A DNA stretch of 64,000 nucleotides from the NCBI RefSeq assembly GCF_958298935.1, contig NC_084921.1:32986001-33050000 (forward strand). The letters are read 5' to 3'. Origin of the DNA: Phragmites australis (taxonomy: Eukaryota > Streptophyta > Magnoliopsida > Poales > Poaceae). The position numbers and the translations under genes are program-made. Of this stretch, positions 11,713 through 23,819 are shown in pieces. The notes beneath the pieces were generated by a model that worked only from the letters and a program-made list of their open reading frames with translations, made no database searches and had not been told where the DNA came from. How positions within the stretch are numbered: the first letter of the stretch is position 1; each line of letters starts with the position of its first letter.

Positions 11713-12060
11713 CATACTAAAAAATCTCCATCGAATACATTTGTCTATCTAGCAAAGTCAATTGTATAACCCTTAACTTAGATATTACATCATTTAACTC
11801 AGCATCATATGAACCATGTAAAGAGAAAGTATTTACAAATTTGACATAGCAATATTTCAGTTCAATACCATCCAATGACTTTAAAGCTATCGAGGTCAGT
11901 AAAAATTCAAATATATATTTAAATTCGTGGAGTTCTTCAAATCTATTTTTTCAATGAAATGTTTATAAAAAAATAATTAACTTCAAAAACCTTCTTAGCT
12001 TGTAAAAATAATTATCCATAATCAAATGCCAAAATCTAAACACTTATGATGTATGATATG
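11713..12060 (-). pseudogene. hAT transposase remnant, part 2
   Basis: The minus strand from about 11893 to 11755 reads LKSLDGIELKYCYVKFVNTF, then SYDAELNDVISKLRVIQLTL, which fits the region upstream of the dimerisation domain in TTF-type hAT transposases (where SELxxLK-type helices occur). With 7420-7814 it forms one decayed gene split by a solo LTR. A block beginning ACATACTAAAAAATCTCCAT occurs on both sides of the LTR (about 7770 and 11712), which is longer than the LTR target duplication. Confidence 0.6.
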
Positions 12061-12480
12061 GAAGGGGCTAGGGCAGTCACCCTACTTTCCCCATCTAGGG
12101 CCGTCCCCGGCCCCAATGAAACTAAAAAAATAATATGGTCACTGATATATCTCTACTATGAAAATACGTAGTGAATCTCGTACCAGGCAGGACGTTCTGT
12201 CTCAAATCCTGCAAACTACTTTTAAACTTCGCAGAAATTATCCATCTTATGCCACTAAATCTCTACTACTCCGCTTGCATGTATTTTACTCCCGAAAATC
12301 CCGCTCCCGCATTTCGCCTCTGACTCGCACGCCCGCCTGCCCAGCACGCTGCGCGCCATCCTCGTCAACCGCTTCCCACTGCGCTGACTGACATCGGCAC
12401 ACGAGCGAACCTAACAACCAGTATAACCTAGTAAAAATTAGATCACCAATCAGTGTCCAATTAACAGTGACCTTACCTCA
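12061..12480. other. Gap upstream of SCYL2
   Basis: Text around 12086-12115 (GGGCCGTCCCCGGCCCC) may be the outer end of the hAT remnant. From 12310 to 12389 a short open stretch reads SHARLPSTLRAILVNRFPLR before a stop, possibly a captured gene scrap. Nothing else is supported. Confidence 0.4.
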
Positions 12481-12489
12481 GCACCTCCC

Positions 12490-12750
12490 CTTAGCAGCGA
12501 GAGTATCCTCGCTCGGAATCAGAGGGATGAACAGTATCATAATATTAGCGTTTTTGAACTGTTAGATCGGGAACGGATGCACTAGATTATCTGCTACAGT
12601 ACCTCTATAAACAGTAGAATCGTCACGATATTTTTACTACAGTAAATAATGATAAGATATTATTCACTTATACTTATATTACTGTACATTTCGGTCACTT
12701 TGCGAAGACAAGTAAGAGGATCCTCCTCGCTCGCGGTCCTCACATGGCAC
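12490..12750. mobile_element. MITE-like inverted-repeat element in the SCYL2 promoter
   Basis: The left side has GCGAGAGTATCCTCGCTCGG followed by GAACAGTATCATAATATTAG. The right side, in reverse complement, has GCGAGGAGGATCCTCTTAC followed by GTACAGTAATATAAG. These imperfect inverted ends, with CTACAGTA motifs between them, suggest a small non-autonomous element ending about 180 bp upstream of the SCYL2 ATG. A target duplication was not resolved. It could contribute promoter sequence to the gene. Confidence 0.45.
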
Positions 12751-12932
12751 GAGCCGCTTCCCTTAAAAAAAAAGTCGATTAAAAGCTCCCAGAAACGAAG
12801 AAAAAACGCCCGTAAATTACCAAACACGCGCAGCGACCGACCGACCGCCCGATCGGGCGTCTCCTCCCTCGAGGAAATCCACCGCGCCCTGGGCTTCCCA
12901 GATCTCGCCGGCGGCAGCGGCCGCGTGGGGCG

Positions 12933-15900
12933 ATGGCGCTGAACATGAAGACGCTGACGCAGGCGCTGGCGAAAGCGTCGGCGGTGATCGAGAAGACGGT
13001 GACGACGACGGTGCAGGAAGTGACGGGCCCGCGGCCGCTGCAGGACTACGAGCTCCTCGACCAGGCCGGCTCGGGCGGGCCCGGGCTCGCGTGGCGGATC
13101 TACACGGCTCGGCCGCGGGAAGGCGCGCCGTCGGCGCCCTACCCTGTCGTCTCCGTCTGGGTGCTCGACAAGCGCGCGCTCGCCGAGGCGCGGGCGCGGG
13201 CGGGGCTCTCGAAGGCGGCAGAGGACGCCTTCCTCGACCTCGTCCGCGCCGACGCGGCGCGGCTCGTGCGCCTGCGGCACCCGGGCGTGCTCCACGTCGT
13301 GCAGGCGCTCGACGAGACCAAGGCCGCCATGGCCATGGCTACCGAGCCCGTCTTTGCGTCCGTAGCCAACGCGCTCGGGTGCCTCGATAACGTCGGCAAG
13401 GTCCCCAAGGAGCTCAAGGGCATGGTAAGGCCTTCTTATTTGATTCCTCGTGTGTATGTATGCTACTATCGCTTTGGTCCTTCGCAATTAATTTGCTACT
13501 AGGAAGGCTAAAGCTTGGGATGCTGATCTGATTGAAAGACAGTAGTAGTTTAGGCATGGTCGCTGCTTACCAGTTACTTTTTAATTGTTACTACTGTACT
13601 CATACCGGCTAGCTAGCACGTTAAGGTGATTAGTTTTGGTATGAGAGTGGAAAACTGGCAATTTTATCTATTTGAGCCATTATTTACCAACATATGCCAT
13701 AGAATTACACACGTATGCTCTAAGAAGGTGCCACTCACATTTCTAACGCAACATTTGGCTGTCATATCCAGAAAATTCACCAAGTGGGGCCATTTGTACT
13801 TCTAGAAGTTTACAACAATCCTTTGTTCAAATATTTCATTCTTTAGTTGGGCCAATGTATCAAAGTTTCTAATGGTTTCTGGGCAGTTACACCATTATGT
13901 TGCTTCTAATGCACTGATTTGTAAAAATCTTGACGGTTTGTTTGATCTCATTCGTTACACAATTGTGGCTTTTGGTAGGACCGTAGAAGTGACCAGGATT
14001 ATTTCTGATCGTGACGGTAGAATGTTAGGTTGTAGCGAATTTTCCATTCTGAATATTTAGTTTATCATGTTGCATTTCTTGGAGTTGGAGTTTGTCAGCT
14101 CATATCAGTGAAGTCAGAAATATTCTCAGTTCTATTGGGTGCTTGTGGAATTTATCTCACTTAGATTTCTGTCTCTGCAGTGGTGCATGATAATTGTTGA
14201 GACATCCAAAGCATGATCTTGTAATCATGTTTCTCAATTGTACTGTGGTTTGCTAATTTTTTATGCGTTTCAGGAAATGGGGCTACTGGAAATTAAACAT
14301 GGATTGCTACAAGTTGCAGAGACATTGGATTTTCTTCATAGCAATGCCCATCTTGCCCATCGAGCTATATCACCCGAGGTTACAATACAACACCTTTCTT
14401 CTGCTTATAGTTTCTGCTTGTTTGTTTTCTGTTATTGAATAGATAATTGATATGCTCTGCCATGTGCCCATTACAGTCCTGTACACCTGTCATTTTATAT
14501 TCCTTTTAGTGCACTCGTCCAACTATTCTGCTTTACCATGAAGTCCCCTTTGATGAATCTAAGGCCAAGTTCATAAATGTCATGCTGTTGTCTAGGCTAG
14601 CTGTGCATTATATCATGTAGTTTTTTACTTGCACTCAGTTGCTAAACAAACATGATTCTTCGCTGTGCACAAAATATTTCTCAAATTGGTTTTCCGCACT
14701 TTCCCCTTTATATGGAACTAATCAATGTATGTTTCTTTCTGCACTGATGGCTTGGTAGCACATGAAATCGAATATACCTGCAAGTGATTCTGCAGATTAC
14801 CTTATTAATTTTTATTCTTTATTATCCTGCTCCTGCCTTGACTTTGGTGTGGCATGTTTGTTATTCATTATGCCAATATGTAAGTTCTACACAAATAAGC
14901 TTGACTCTTTTGCAGACCATCTTTATAACTTCAAGCGGATCTTGGAAGCTTGGTGGATTCGGTTTTGCTCTTTCTGTTGACCAATCCACAGGTGCTTTGA
15001 CATCATCACAGCAATTCCATTATTCGGTTAGTAAGTACTTTACACTTAGTATGGCATTTTGGTGGTTTTTAATTTGCAGATTCGTTTTACCATTTTGGGT
15101 ATACTGACTAATTTGTATCCTTCCTTTGGAGCTGTAACAGAAAGTCAGAAATATTCCAGTAGAACTTTGTAATGATTTTTTCTAGTCAAGTAGGTTCAGA
15201 TTTGGCCTGTAGTTCTGCGTGACACATATTTCTCTGGCATAGAATTTCTTCTAGGCATGAATTTTTCTTTTCAATATTACTTGTTAAACGTATTCCACTA
15301 ATGTTGTATATGGTGATCGCGCATAGCACAAATATTATTGCTGAACTTTGTAAAGGGTATATATGATGCAGACCACAGACCTGTCCTTAATTTTTATCAC
15401 AATACTCCACAATTATGTTATTAGCCAACACTACCTGTGGTTTATAGAACCTGTTTTCTGAACCCTGCTTGTTTTAGCAGGTCAAAGCTTTGAATTGTCA
15501 CCGTTTAATCTGCTTGGTTTCTTTTTAGGACTATGATGTTGAGGATACAGCTTTACCTCTTCAACCATCGTTGAATTACACTGCACCAGAATTGGTCCGA
15601 AGTGGAGATTCGAAAGTTGGCTCTGCTTGTGACATATTTAGTTTTGGATGCCTGGCTTACCACCTGATTGCTCGGAGACCCCTTCTGAACTGCCATAACA
15701 ATGTTAGGATGGTATGTGTGGATTCTGGATGATAGCATTTACCCAAACAAAATTTTGTTCTTTTTGCGTCACTGGTCTGAAGTCTGAACTGCAGATTTTA
15801 CACATTTTTTTCCTTTAGTCTGCAAGTGGACCATTTGTTCATATTGTATCTGCAGAACTTATGCTAATGTTTTCCCTATCCTTGCAGTACATGAACTCCT

Positions 15901-18900
15901 TGACGTATTTAACAAGTGAAGCCTTTTCTAATATTCCTGCTGATTTAGTTGCGGATTTGCAAAGGATGCTATCAATGGATGCAGTATCACGCCCTAGTGC
16001 TATGGCCTTCACAGGTGAGTATCACCTCCCTTTTCCTCATTTCAGGGTATATCTACGCAAAGGAGTTTTTGGGTATCCAATTTGTGAGGCAACTCACGAG
16101 CTTCTCTTATGGTTCCAGAAAATGCTTTTGAAATACTGTTTTTTTTTTGTCTGATAGGCTCTTCTTTCTTCCGGGATGATACGAGGCTGCGCGCTCTTCG
16201 TTTCCTTGACCATTTGCTTGTATGTATTTGTTATGTGTTTGGTTTATTTTCCTAGATAAGTTCAAAGGCTGCAAGTTTCATTTCTGTGCATATCAAGCGT
16301 GCATCTTTACAGTCTGAGAATCAGATCTGATCAGTTTATTTTAGTTATTCCTGCCAAGATAGCAGCAAGCGCATTGTCTGCTAGACTAGTATTTGTCTGT
16401 AAGAGACAACAAAACAATTTGGTAGCTAAAGATGGTTCTAGTTCTTAAGGCAAAATCCTTTTCAGGAGAGAGATAATATGCAGAAGACAGAGTTTTTGAA
16501 GGCATTATCAGATATGTGGAAGGATTTTGATTCCCGAGTTCTTCGATATAAAGTATGTTCAGTACTGCAGTTCTTTCTCTATTTTTTCCCAGTTAATGTT
16601 GTTTCTGATCTTATCTGTAATATGCCTATACAGTGTGTCGCTTCACAGAAGCTAGTGGGACCTGCATAGGGTCAATTGAATGGATAAATTATTTTTTCCC
16701 ACCATTGTATGTAATAACTGAAGGAAACCATTTTTAAAATTTTCATTTCAATCCAGCATCCTGTGCTCAAATCTCCTCATTGCTATTAAGCTCCAATCCA
16801 GAGCAAATTGCTAATTTGGGTGAGTTCTTGTTATTTTGCTCAAAATGTCGTGAGACTGGCAACTACAGATTGTAGTATGGAAATGAAGGGAAAAAACGTG
16901 CACACCTTAATTTATTGATCTTCACTTCATATAAAAACTGAATAACTTCCTTTGTTGATCCATTCTAATATTGTTCTTTTGTTTTTTTCGGTGTGCCTTT
17001 GAATGCTTTACTATTTTAGTTGATACATTGGCTATTTTAAAGCTGACTCGCATTTTGCAACCAGGTTCTTCCACCTCTTTGTGCTGAGTTGCGCAACATG
17101 GTTATGCAGCCAATGATTTTACCCATGGTTCTGACAATAGCAGAATCTCAGGTCATTTTCGCTGTTTCTTATCTATATCCTTCTCTAATACAGGAAGTGA
17201 ATTTCTTTCTTTGAAGAATAATATGAACTTACATCTTTCCTGAACAGGTTATTAGGTAATAGTTACGTGTTATGGTTCTGTAACATCACGTTTGCTGCTT
17301 ATCTTGCTAGCACTTTCCATGTAAATATGCCTCTTACTGTAGTAAAGTCCTAATTACATTCTTGTTGTAAGATCCACAAATTTACCATCATGAATTATTT
17401 TATTCCATTATTTTGGTGATGGATGAGGTCACAAGGGACATACAAGGAGATATCCCTTGGTGTATGCTCTTTGCTGACATGTGGTGCTAGTTGACGAGAG
17501 TAAGATAGGGGTTAATAGGAAATTAGACTTGTAGAGATATACTTTAGAATCGAAAGGCTTTAAACTTAGTAGGACCAAAAACTAGTATATGAGGTGCGAT
17601 TTCGGTACTACCAGGCATGAGGGAGAAGATGTTAGTCTTGGTGGAGAGGTGGTTTCCAAGAAGGATACCTTTTGATACTTGGGATCGATGCTACAACGGG
17701 ATGGTGATATCGATGAAGATGTCGGTCATAGAATCAAAGCCGGATGGATGAAATGGCACCAAGCTTCTGGCATCCTCTGTGACAAAAAGTTGCTACAAAA
17801 GCTAAAAGGTAAGTTCTATAGGACGGCGATTCGACTCGTGATATTGTATAGCGCCGAATGTTGGCCAACTAAAAGGTGACATATCTAGTAGTTAAGTGTA
17901 GGAGAGATGCGTATGTTGCGATGAATTTGTGGCAATACAAGAAAGGATCGGATCCGAAATACTGATATACGTGATATGGTAGAGGTAGCGCTAATTGAAG
18001 AAAAGTTTGTTCAAGATCAGTTGAGATGGCTTGAACATATCAAACGGAGGACTCAGAGTCGCCTACATAGCAGGATACTAAGGCGCGCTGATAATATGAA
18101 GAGTGGCAGGGTCCAATCAAACCTAACATGAGAGGAGGTTGTAAAGAGAGACTTGAAAGAATGGAATATCCCTAAAGAACTATCTATGGATAGAAACGTG
18201 TGGAAGTTAGCAATCCACGTACTAGAATCATAACTTATGCATCAGTCTCCTTGTACCGTTATTATTTTTATTTTTTTACTATAACTAGTACCTTTATTTA
18301 TTATTGTTTTATCATCATCTTTTTCATTGGATCTTGTGGGTTTTATCTCTAGCCTACCCCAACTTGCTTGGGACAAAGGATTTGTTGTTGTTGTATAATA
18401 TCACAAATTTCGTTGGTATTCAGAGTTTTTGAAAGCAAACACATTTCATGCTGTTATGTGGTGATTTCTTTTATTCTAACAATTCTGAAAAAATGGTTAC
18501 TTTCTGCTCAATTGCAGGACAAAGGTGACTTTGAGCTTTCAACGCTGCCTGCACTCGTTCCAGTGTTCACTTCAGCATCAGGCGAAACGCTTCTTTTGCT
18601 TGTTAAGCATGCCGATCTCATTATTAACAAGGTAACTGGGGTTATTTTATGGAATATCAACTGGTTCTGTTATTCCTTTGGGTTATTTTATATTGAGCAA
18701 AATGGTGGTCTTAACCCACAGGATCTTTGCTAACAAATAGTTTAGTAATTGGATCTTTTTCCTTTTTTTTCATTGGGCTTTGTGACAAAATTAAATTTGT
18801 TCTCGTGCAGGCCACACAGGAACATTTGATATCACACATTCTTCCAATGCTTGTACGAGCTTATGATGACACTGATCCCCGGCTACAGGAAGAAGTTCTG

Positions 18901-21393
18901 CGTCGAACAGTGCCACTGTCTCGTCAACTTGACACAAAGGTTAACCTCAATTATATTTGCTAAAAGGAAAATTGATCATTCAATTTATGTTTTGAATTAA
19001 TCATTCAATTTTTTTCCTTTCCACCATTAGTAAAAAGATACTCCTTTTTTCTTAATTGATTGTTTGAATGATTTCTCACTTGCCGAATGATTTACAGCAT
19101 ATGAACAAAGCATGCACGTTATGTATCCATTCAATGATTTTCTTTTTCCCTTGCAGCTACTGAAACAGGCTGTGCTGCCACGTGTACATGGATTAGCTCT
19201 AAAGACTACAGTTGCCGCGGTATGCTCAGTGCATAATTTAGTCTCCTAAATTTTGCAATGTACTTATTATCTCTGATCATATGAACATGCACTAAAACAT
19301 GGGAATAACATTAGCTAGGTTCTGTAAAATGAAAAACTGCTGTCTCATTTGTGTTCTAGCAGGTTCACACAAGAAGGGAAAAGGATAGGAACCACGTAAC
19401 TTTGAATACATGGTTTTCTTATGTTATTATGAGCTTCTTCATGCAACTCTTTACTGGTCCTCTGTCTCCGATCTGCTCTTATACCAAACATCTTCTTATT
19501 GATTGCTAGTGGCCCTAATTTTAGTAATGCTGCATAACAGGTGCAGTAATAAATTAGTTGTTCTGGACATTTGTGTTTTCTTAATTAATATTAGCAATAT
19601 ATAGCATTAGAGATGTTTACTTGTTTAGTGATACTTCATCGACCACCTTAGTTCTAATTCATTCGTCTTGATCAAGATTGGTAAGCTCTCTGACATTTTA
19701 CTGTTCTATCATTGTATTGCTCTTTTTTTCCTATCTACCTTTTTGCAAATATTTGCTGCTTTCTTGGGTAATCCTGCCTCACTTTCGGAATTCATCATCC
19801 TGTACTTTATATTGTCACATATTTTTATGTTACTTTCTTATGTTCTTAATTATTCACTGCAAACATAGGTGCGTGTAAATGCCTTGCGCTGTTTCGGAGA
19901 TCTTGTGCCATCCTTGGACAAAGAAGGTATAGTGGAGATTTTGGTGACTATTCGACGTTGCACAGCTGTTGACCATTCTGCGCCAACTCTTATGTGCACA
20001 CTTGGTGTTGCTAATGCAATCTATAAACAGGTTAGTACTTGATATATTTTTTTTTCTTACTCTTGCTGAATTATGAACAACCATTTTTCCATGCTAGTTG
20101 TGATACTTGGTTTAACTCTTTTGTCATTGATCCAGTGTGGTGTTGAGTTTGCCGCGGAACATGTGATTCCTCTCATCTTCCCGTTGCTCATAGCACATCA
20201 ACTGAATGTACAACAATTTGCCAAGTATATGTTATTTGTCAAGGAAATCGCAAGGTATCATTTGTTATCCTGCATCACTCTCTCCATGTGTCAATCAATA
20301 TATCTACTAAACTACTGCCTACTTCTACAGCAAGATTGAAGAGAAGCGTGGTGTGACTGTTACAGATAACGGGAATACAAAGGTGAAAGCGTCACCTTCA
20401 TTGTCAAATGGGATTCATTCTGAACCAAAAATGTCAGGAGGCATGGGACAACCTGCACAAATACCAGCTGCAAAGAGCACCCCTGCATGGGATGAAGATT
20501 GGGGTTCTACTAAGAAAACCAGTGCTCCATCTCTCTCTATTGACTCTAGTGCGCAAACAAAGCAACCCTTGGCAGACCCTTTTGACTTCAATACAAAGCA
20601 ATCCACGACACTCATTTTTGATTTCAGTACTCAAACAAAGCAGCAACCATCCATAGTCTCTCAGGTTACAGCAGCTACAAGTCCACCTGCACAACCACTT
20701 CAATCAATGCAATCCCTTGGATCCAGTTCAGGACCTCAAACTTCTGGTTCATGTGTTCCTGTTGACATTGAGTGGCCTCCTCGAAGAAGCTCATCATCCG
20801 ACTTCAATGCTCCATTGTCTGTTAACAAGGAGAGTGATTCCGGAAGGCTGTCTAGTGATGGACTTGATGATATTGATCCTTTTGCCAATTGGCCCCCAAA
20901 ACCTAGCAGTGCTACCAGCATTTCAGCAATCGAGCACCCGCCAAGCACAATTCAAAGTATTTCTGGATTGAGCTCAGGAAACATAGTGTCTGGTGGCAGC
21001 GGCAATTCTCTAGGGCAAATGAAAAGCAACCAAATGAGCTGGTCAGCAAAACCAAATACGACTAATCTAATGGGCATGAACTCAACTGGCAACTATTTGA
21101 ACCAGGGCAACTCTGCTCTAGGGTTTGGAAACCCAACTGGAGGATTGAGTGCAGGTCTCTCCAATCCAAGTAGTTCCAGTGCAGGCCAGAGCATGATGCA
21201 ACCAAAATCTGATTTTGGATCACTGTCTCTGTCGACGAATAATGCTGGCCCACCCAAACTTGCCCCTCCTCCATCTGCTGCTGTTGGAAGAGGGCGTGGT
21301 AGAAATCAAGGACAATCAGCACTCTCCCGAGCATCACGGCCCCCACATTCTAACATTTCATCAGGGCAACAGCCTATTCTAGATTTACTTTAG
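12933..21393 (+). CDS. SCYL2: SCY1-like protein 2 (SCYL2-type pseudokinase), 14 exons
   Basis: Exons read from splice sites and frame: 12933-13424, 14274-14378, 14916-15026, 15529-15711, 15888-16014, 16158-16219, 16466-16552, 17065-17151, 18518-18631, 18811-18939, 19157-19219, 19869-20030, 20136-20254, 20331-21393. All introns are GT-AG and the joined frame is open for 967 codons plus stop. The kinase-like domain is degenerate: GSGGPG loop at 46-51, HRAISPE (193-199) in place of HRD, and GFG (213-215) in place of DFG, so catalysis is doubtful. HEAT-like repeats follow to about 613. The Ser/Gln-rich tail has WDEDWGS (667) and DPF motifs at 696 and 796, typical of clathrin/AP2 partners. SCYL2 acts in trans-Golgi/endosome clathrin traffic and, in Arabidopsis, in root-hair growth. 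The [12 protein letters not shown] start is conserved in plants. Confidence 0.95.
17415..18398 (+). mobile_element. RTE-type LINE 3' end inside SCYL2 intron 8
   Basis: It lies in the 1366-bp intron 17152-18517, in the same orientation as the gene. Translation in pieces gives [21 protein letters not shown], then [64 protein letters not shown] and [15 protein letters not shown]. This is the conserved C-terminal part of plant RTE-clade LINE reverse transcriptases. The element ends in TTGTTGTTGTTG, the usual RTE tail. It is 5'-truncated and has stops and frameshifts, so it is dead. SCYL2 splice sites on both sides are intact. Confidence 0.85.
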
Positions 21394-21650
21394 TAAGAGA
21401 GGATCGCCTGTTCTTTTCCTTTTGCAAATGTCAACGTGTACATTCAAACTTTTCTGTCTGGTGAGCATCGTGCTATTCTTGGACATGCCTGTGGCGAAAG
21501 CCTATTTTCTTGTCAGTTTGAAGCTGGATGGCTTTGGTGTTATAGTTCCGAAGAAGCTGCTTGGGAGCCATACTGAGGTTACATTTTCTCTTGCTTAGTT
21601 TTTTTTTATTATTTCGGCACTGAGGCCATCGTGTCAGGTTGGTGGGACAG

Positions 21651-21656
21651 AATAAA
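21651..21656 (+). other. Candidate SCYL2 polyadenylation signal
   Basis: AATAAA occurs 258 bp after the SCYL2 stop codon in a T-rich 3' flank, a plausible near-upstream element. Plant signals are loose, and the transcript could end further down near 21700-21960. Confidence 0.4.
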
Positions 21657-23129
21657 TATTGTTGTGTATACCTCTGTCCAAACTCGGCTGTAGCTTGTAG
21701 AGCTCATGAATATAGTCGACATGTTTATCTGGGTTGTAAAGTTTTGAATGCTCAGAACGTACCGCCATGTCTAATGGGCCTTATAGATGGACCCAGCCTG
21801 TGTACTCCTACTCTATACCTCCCAACATCATGTAATTCGTTTATTCTGGACAGGCCATATTGTGTAGTCGTCCAAACTAATTAAGGCCTTTCTTCAATTC
21901 TGCCGAACAAGGTGTTGTCGATAAATCCATTCTTGTAATATATCACAGATGTTTAAAGTGAATATGCGTATTTGCACTTTGGCTTCACTGTTTGTAACTA
22001 CGCCTGGTTTGAGTTGTTTTTATTTAACCTGATTTGAAGATCTATGATCATGCAGACAAACTATCATCGGCTGGACTCTTGTGTCAGATGAATTGCCAAT
22101 CTCTGGTGTTGACCATGTACTGAATTGCCGCTGGCTACAGTGCTGTTACCCATGCATGCACTGGAGAGCACCGAGCATTTGAATTTGCTACAGCCTTCTG
22201 TACCACGCAGAGTGTATAATGCATTTCTGGTTGGACGGCACATGGCAGGAATATTTCTCAGTTCGATGAGCACCAGGAGATAAATGGCTCAGGAAAGTTA
22301 AAATATTTGAATGGCAAGCTGGCCTTCACCCACTGCAATAATACGTATCTCGGAAGTCAGAAGCATGCAGAGCCAGGAGAGAACAGCACACGATGATGGC
22401 CAGCCAGTTCTTGCCTCTCACTCATTACGTAGTAGTTCTGGATCATCAGTTGGTTTAATTTTCTTTTTACTTTTGCGCTAAGGAAACGGCCTGACCCAGA
22501 GGAACAAATCCTGTTTTCTTCCTTAACTTTTATTTTATCTGGCCGGGTTCTAACTCCTAGCTCCCATCAAATCTTGAGTTTATAGGTTAAAATAAAATAA
22601 TTTAAATATTAATTTAAAATTAAAATAAAACAAAATAATTTTAGCTCTATAAATTTCTAAAGTTATATCTAGCTTCAGAAATCCTTAGAGTTAGAGCTTT
22701 ATCAAACATACTCTTAATTAGGTGGGAGTAAATCTTTAATTTATTTTTTAATTTTTAGTTAACTTAATAACCAAAAAGTACAAAACTTACACCCTACGCA
22801 ACAGCCAACGTGAGGCTGCACAGGGGACGGATGAATGGACGGATCCATCGAAAATACACTAGTGAAATGGCTTACAAGTGAATGGCCTTATCAGGGCCGA
22901 GGCCATTACCGGACATAGATGTACAGATCTACATTCAAAATTTTATAAATAAAATTTAGTATATGTAGTATCCTACAGCCACTAGGTTCCAACGGTCGGC
23001 ACATGGCCCCTCACCCCTGACACCGAGCCCAATAATCCAACAGCCCATCGAATGGCCAAGCCCACGTCCGGCGCCCCACTGCTCCAGTGACCCAGCTAGA
23101 AGTAAAATCCATGACTCCATTCGACGGCT
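21657..23129. other. SCYL2 3' flank and intergenic DNA
   Basis: No further gene is supported. Around 22550-22735, AACTCCTAGCTCCCATCAAA and AGTTAGAGCTTTATCAAACA form a loose pair of the kind seen at MITE ends, but the boundaries and target duplication are unclear. The stretch ends at the left target duplication of the large MULE. Confidence 0.5.
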
Positions 23130-23139
23130 CCACCTACAT

Positions 23140-23370
23140 GAGTTTTTTTAATATTTTTATATCTAATATTTAAATAAACAGACTTCTGACGGTAAGATTT
23201 GCGCAAATAGATGTCTACCGCTTTTTGAAAAGGCTGTAACCCTTTTAGAGGACGGTAAGGATAACACGGTGGCAGCGTCATTCCTTACCGCCCTGTCAGA
23301 GGGCGGGTAAGGCCCTCCCCGCGCCCGTACCGTACCTTACAGCCCTCTCAGTGGGCGGTGAGCCCCACCA
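23140..23370 (+). repeat. Left terminal inverted repeat of element A
   Basis: The first 50 bp (GAGTTTTTTT, then TATATCTAATATTTAAATAA) pair closely with the right arm. Further in lie palindromic units such as CCCTGTCAGAGGGCGGGTAAG and CCCTCTCAGTGGGCGGTGAG. The arm is bounded outside by CCACCTACAT. Confidence 0.85.
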
Positions 23371-23819
23371 CTTAGAAATTTGTTTTTTAATTTAACTTTT
23401 GTATACGTCAATTTGAAAAATAGTGTATATTTATTCGATGAAAAATATTAGTTGTGTAAAAAGTGATCAAAACAGCATCACAGAGTAGTTACTTTTTAGA
23501 AATTTTGGATCAATTTAAATTTATCGATATTTGTTTATTTATTTGATGTAAAATTGTATGAATAATTTTTTAGTGACGTAATATTGGGAGGATACAAAAT
23601 CTAATTTTTTGAACAATTGTAGTTATGAAGCACTATTAGCATAATATTTGGTACGGAGGTTACATATGGTGATAAATATTACATGGAACATTGGGTTTGT
23701 CATTGGTACACGAATGGACCCTAACCATAAAGACACGATGACAACGAACGTTGGCATGTACGGTATGCCTAAAGACCAACCTAATAGCGTGCCGCTGCTA
23801 ATCCTAACATGACTTAGTG

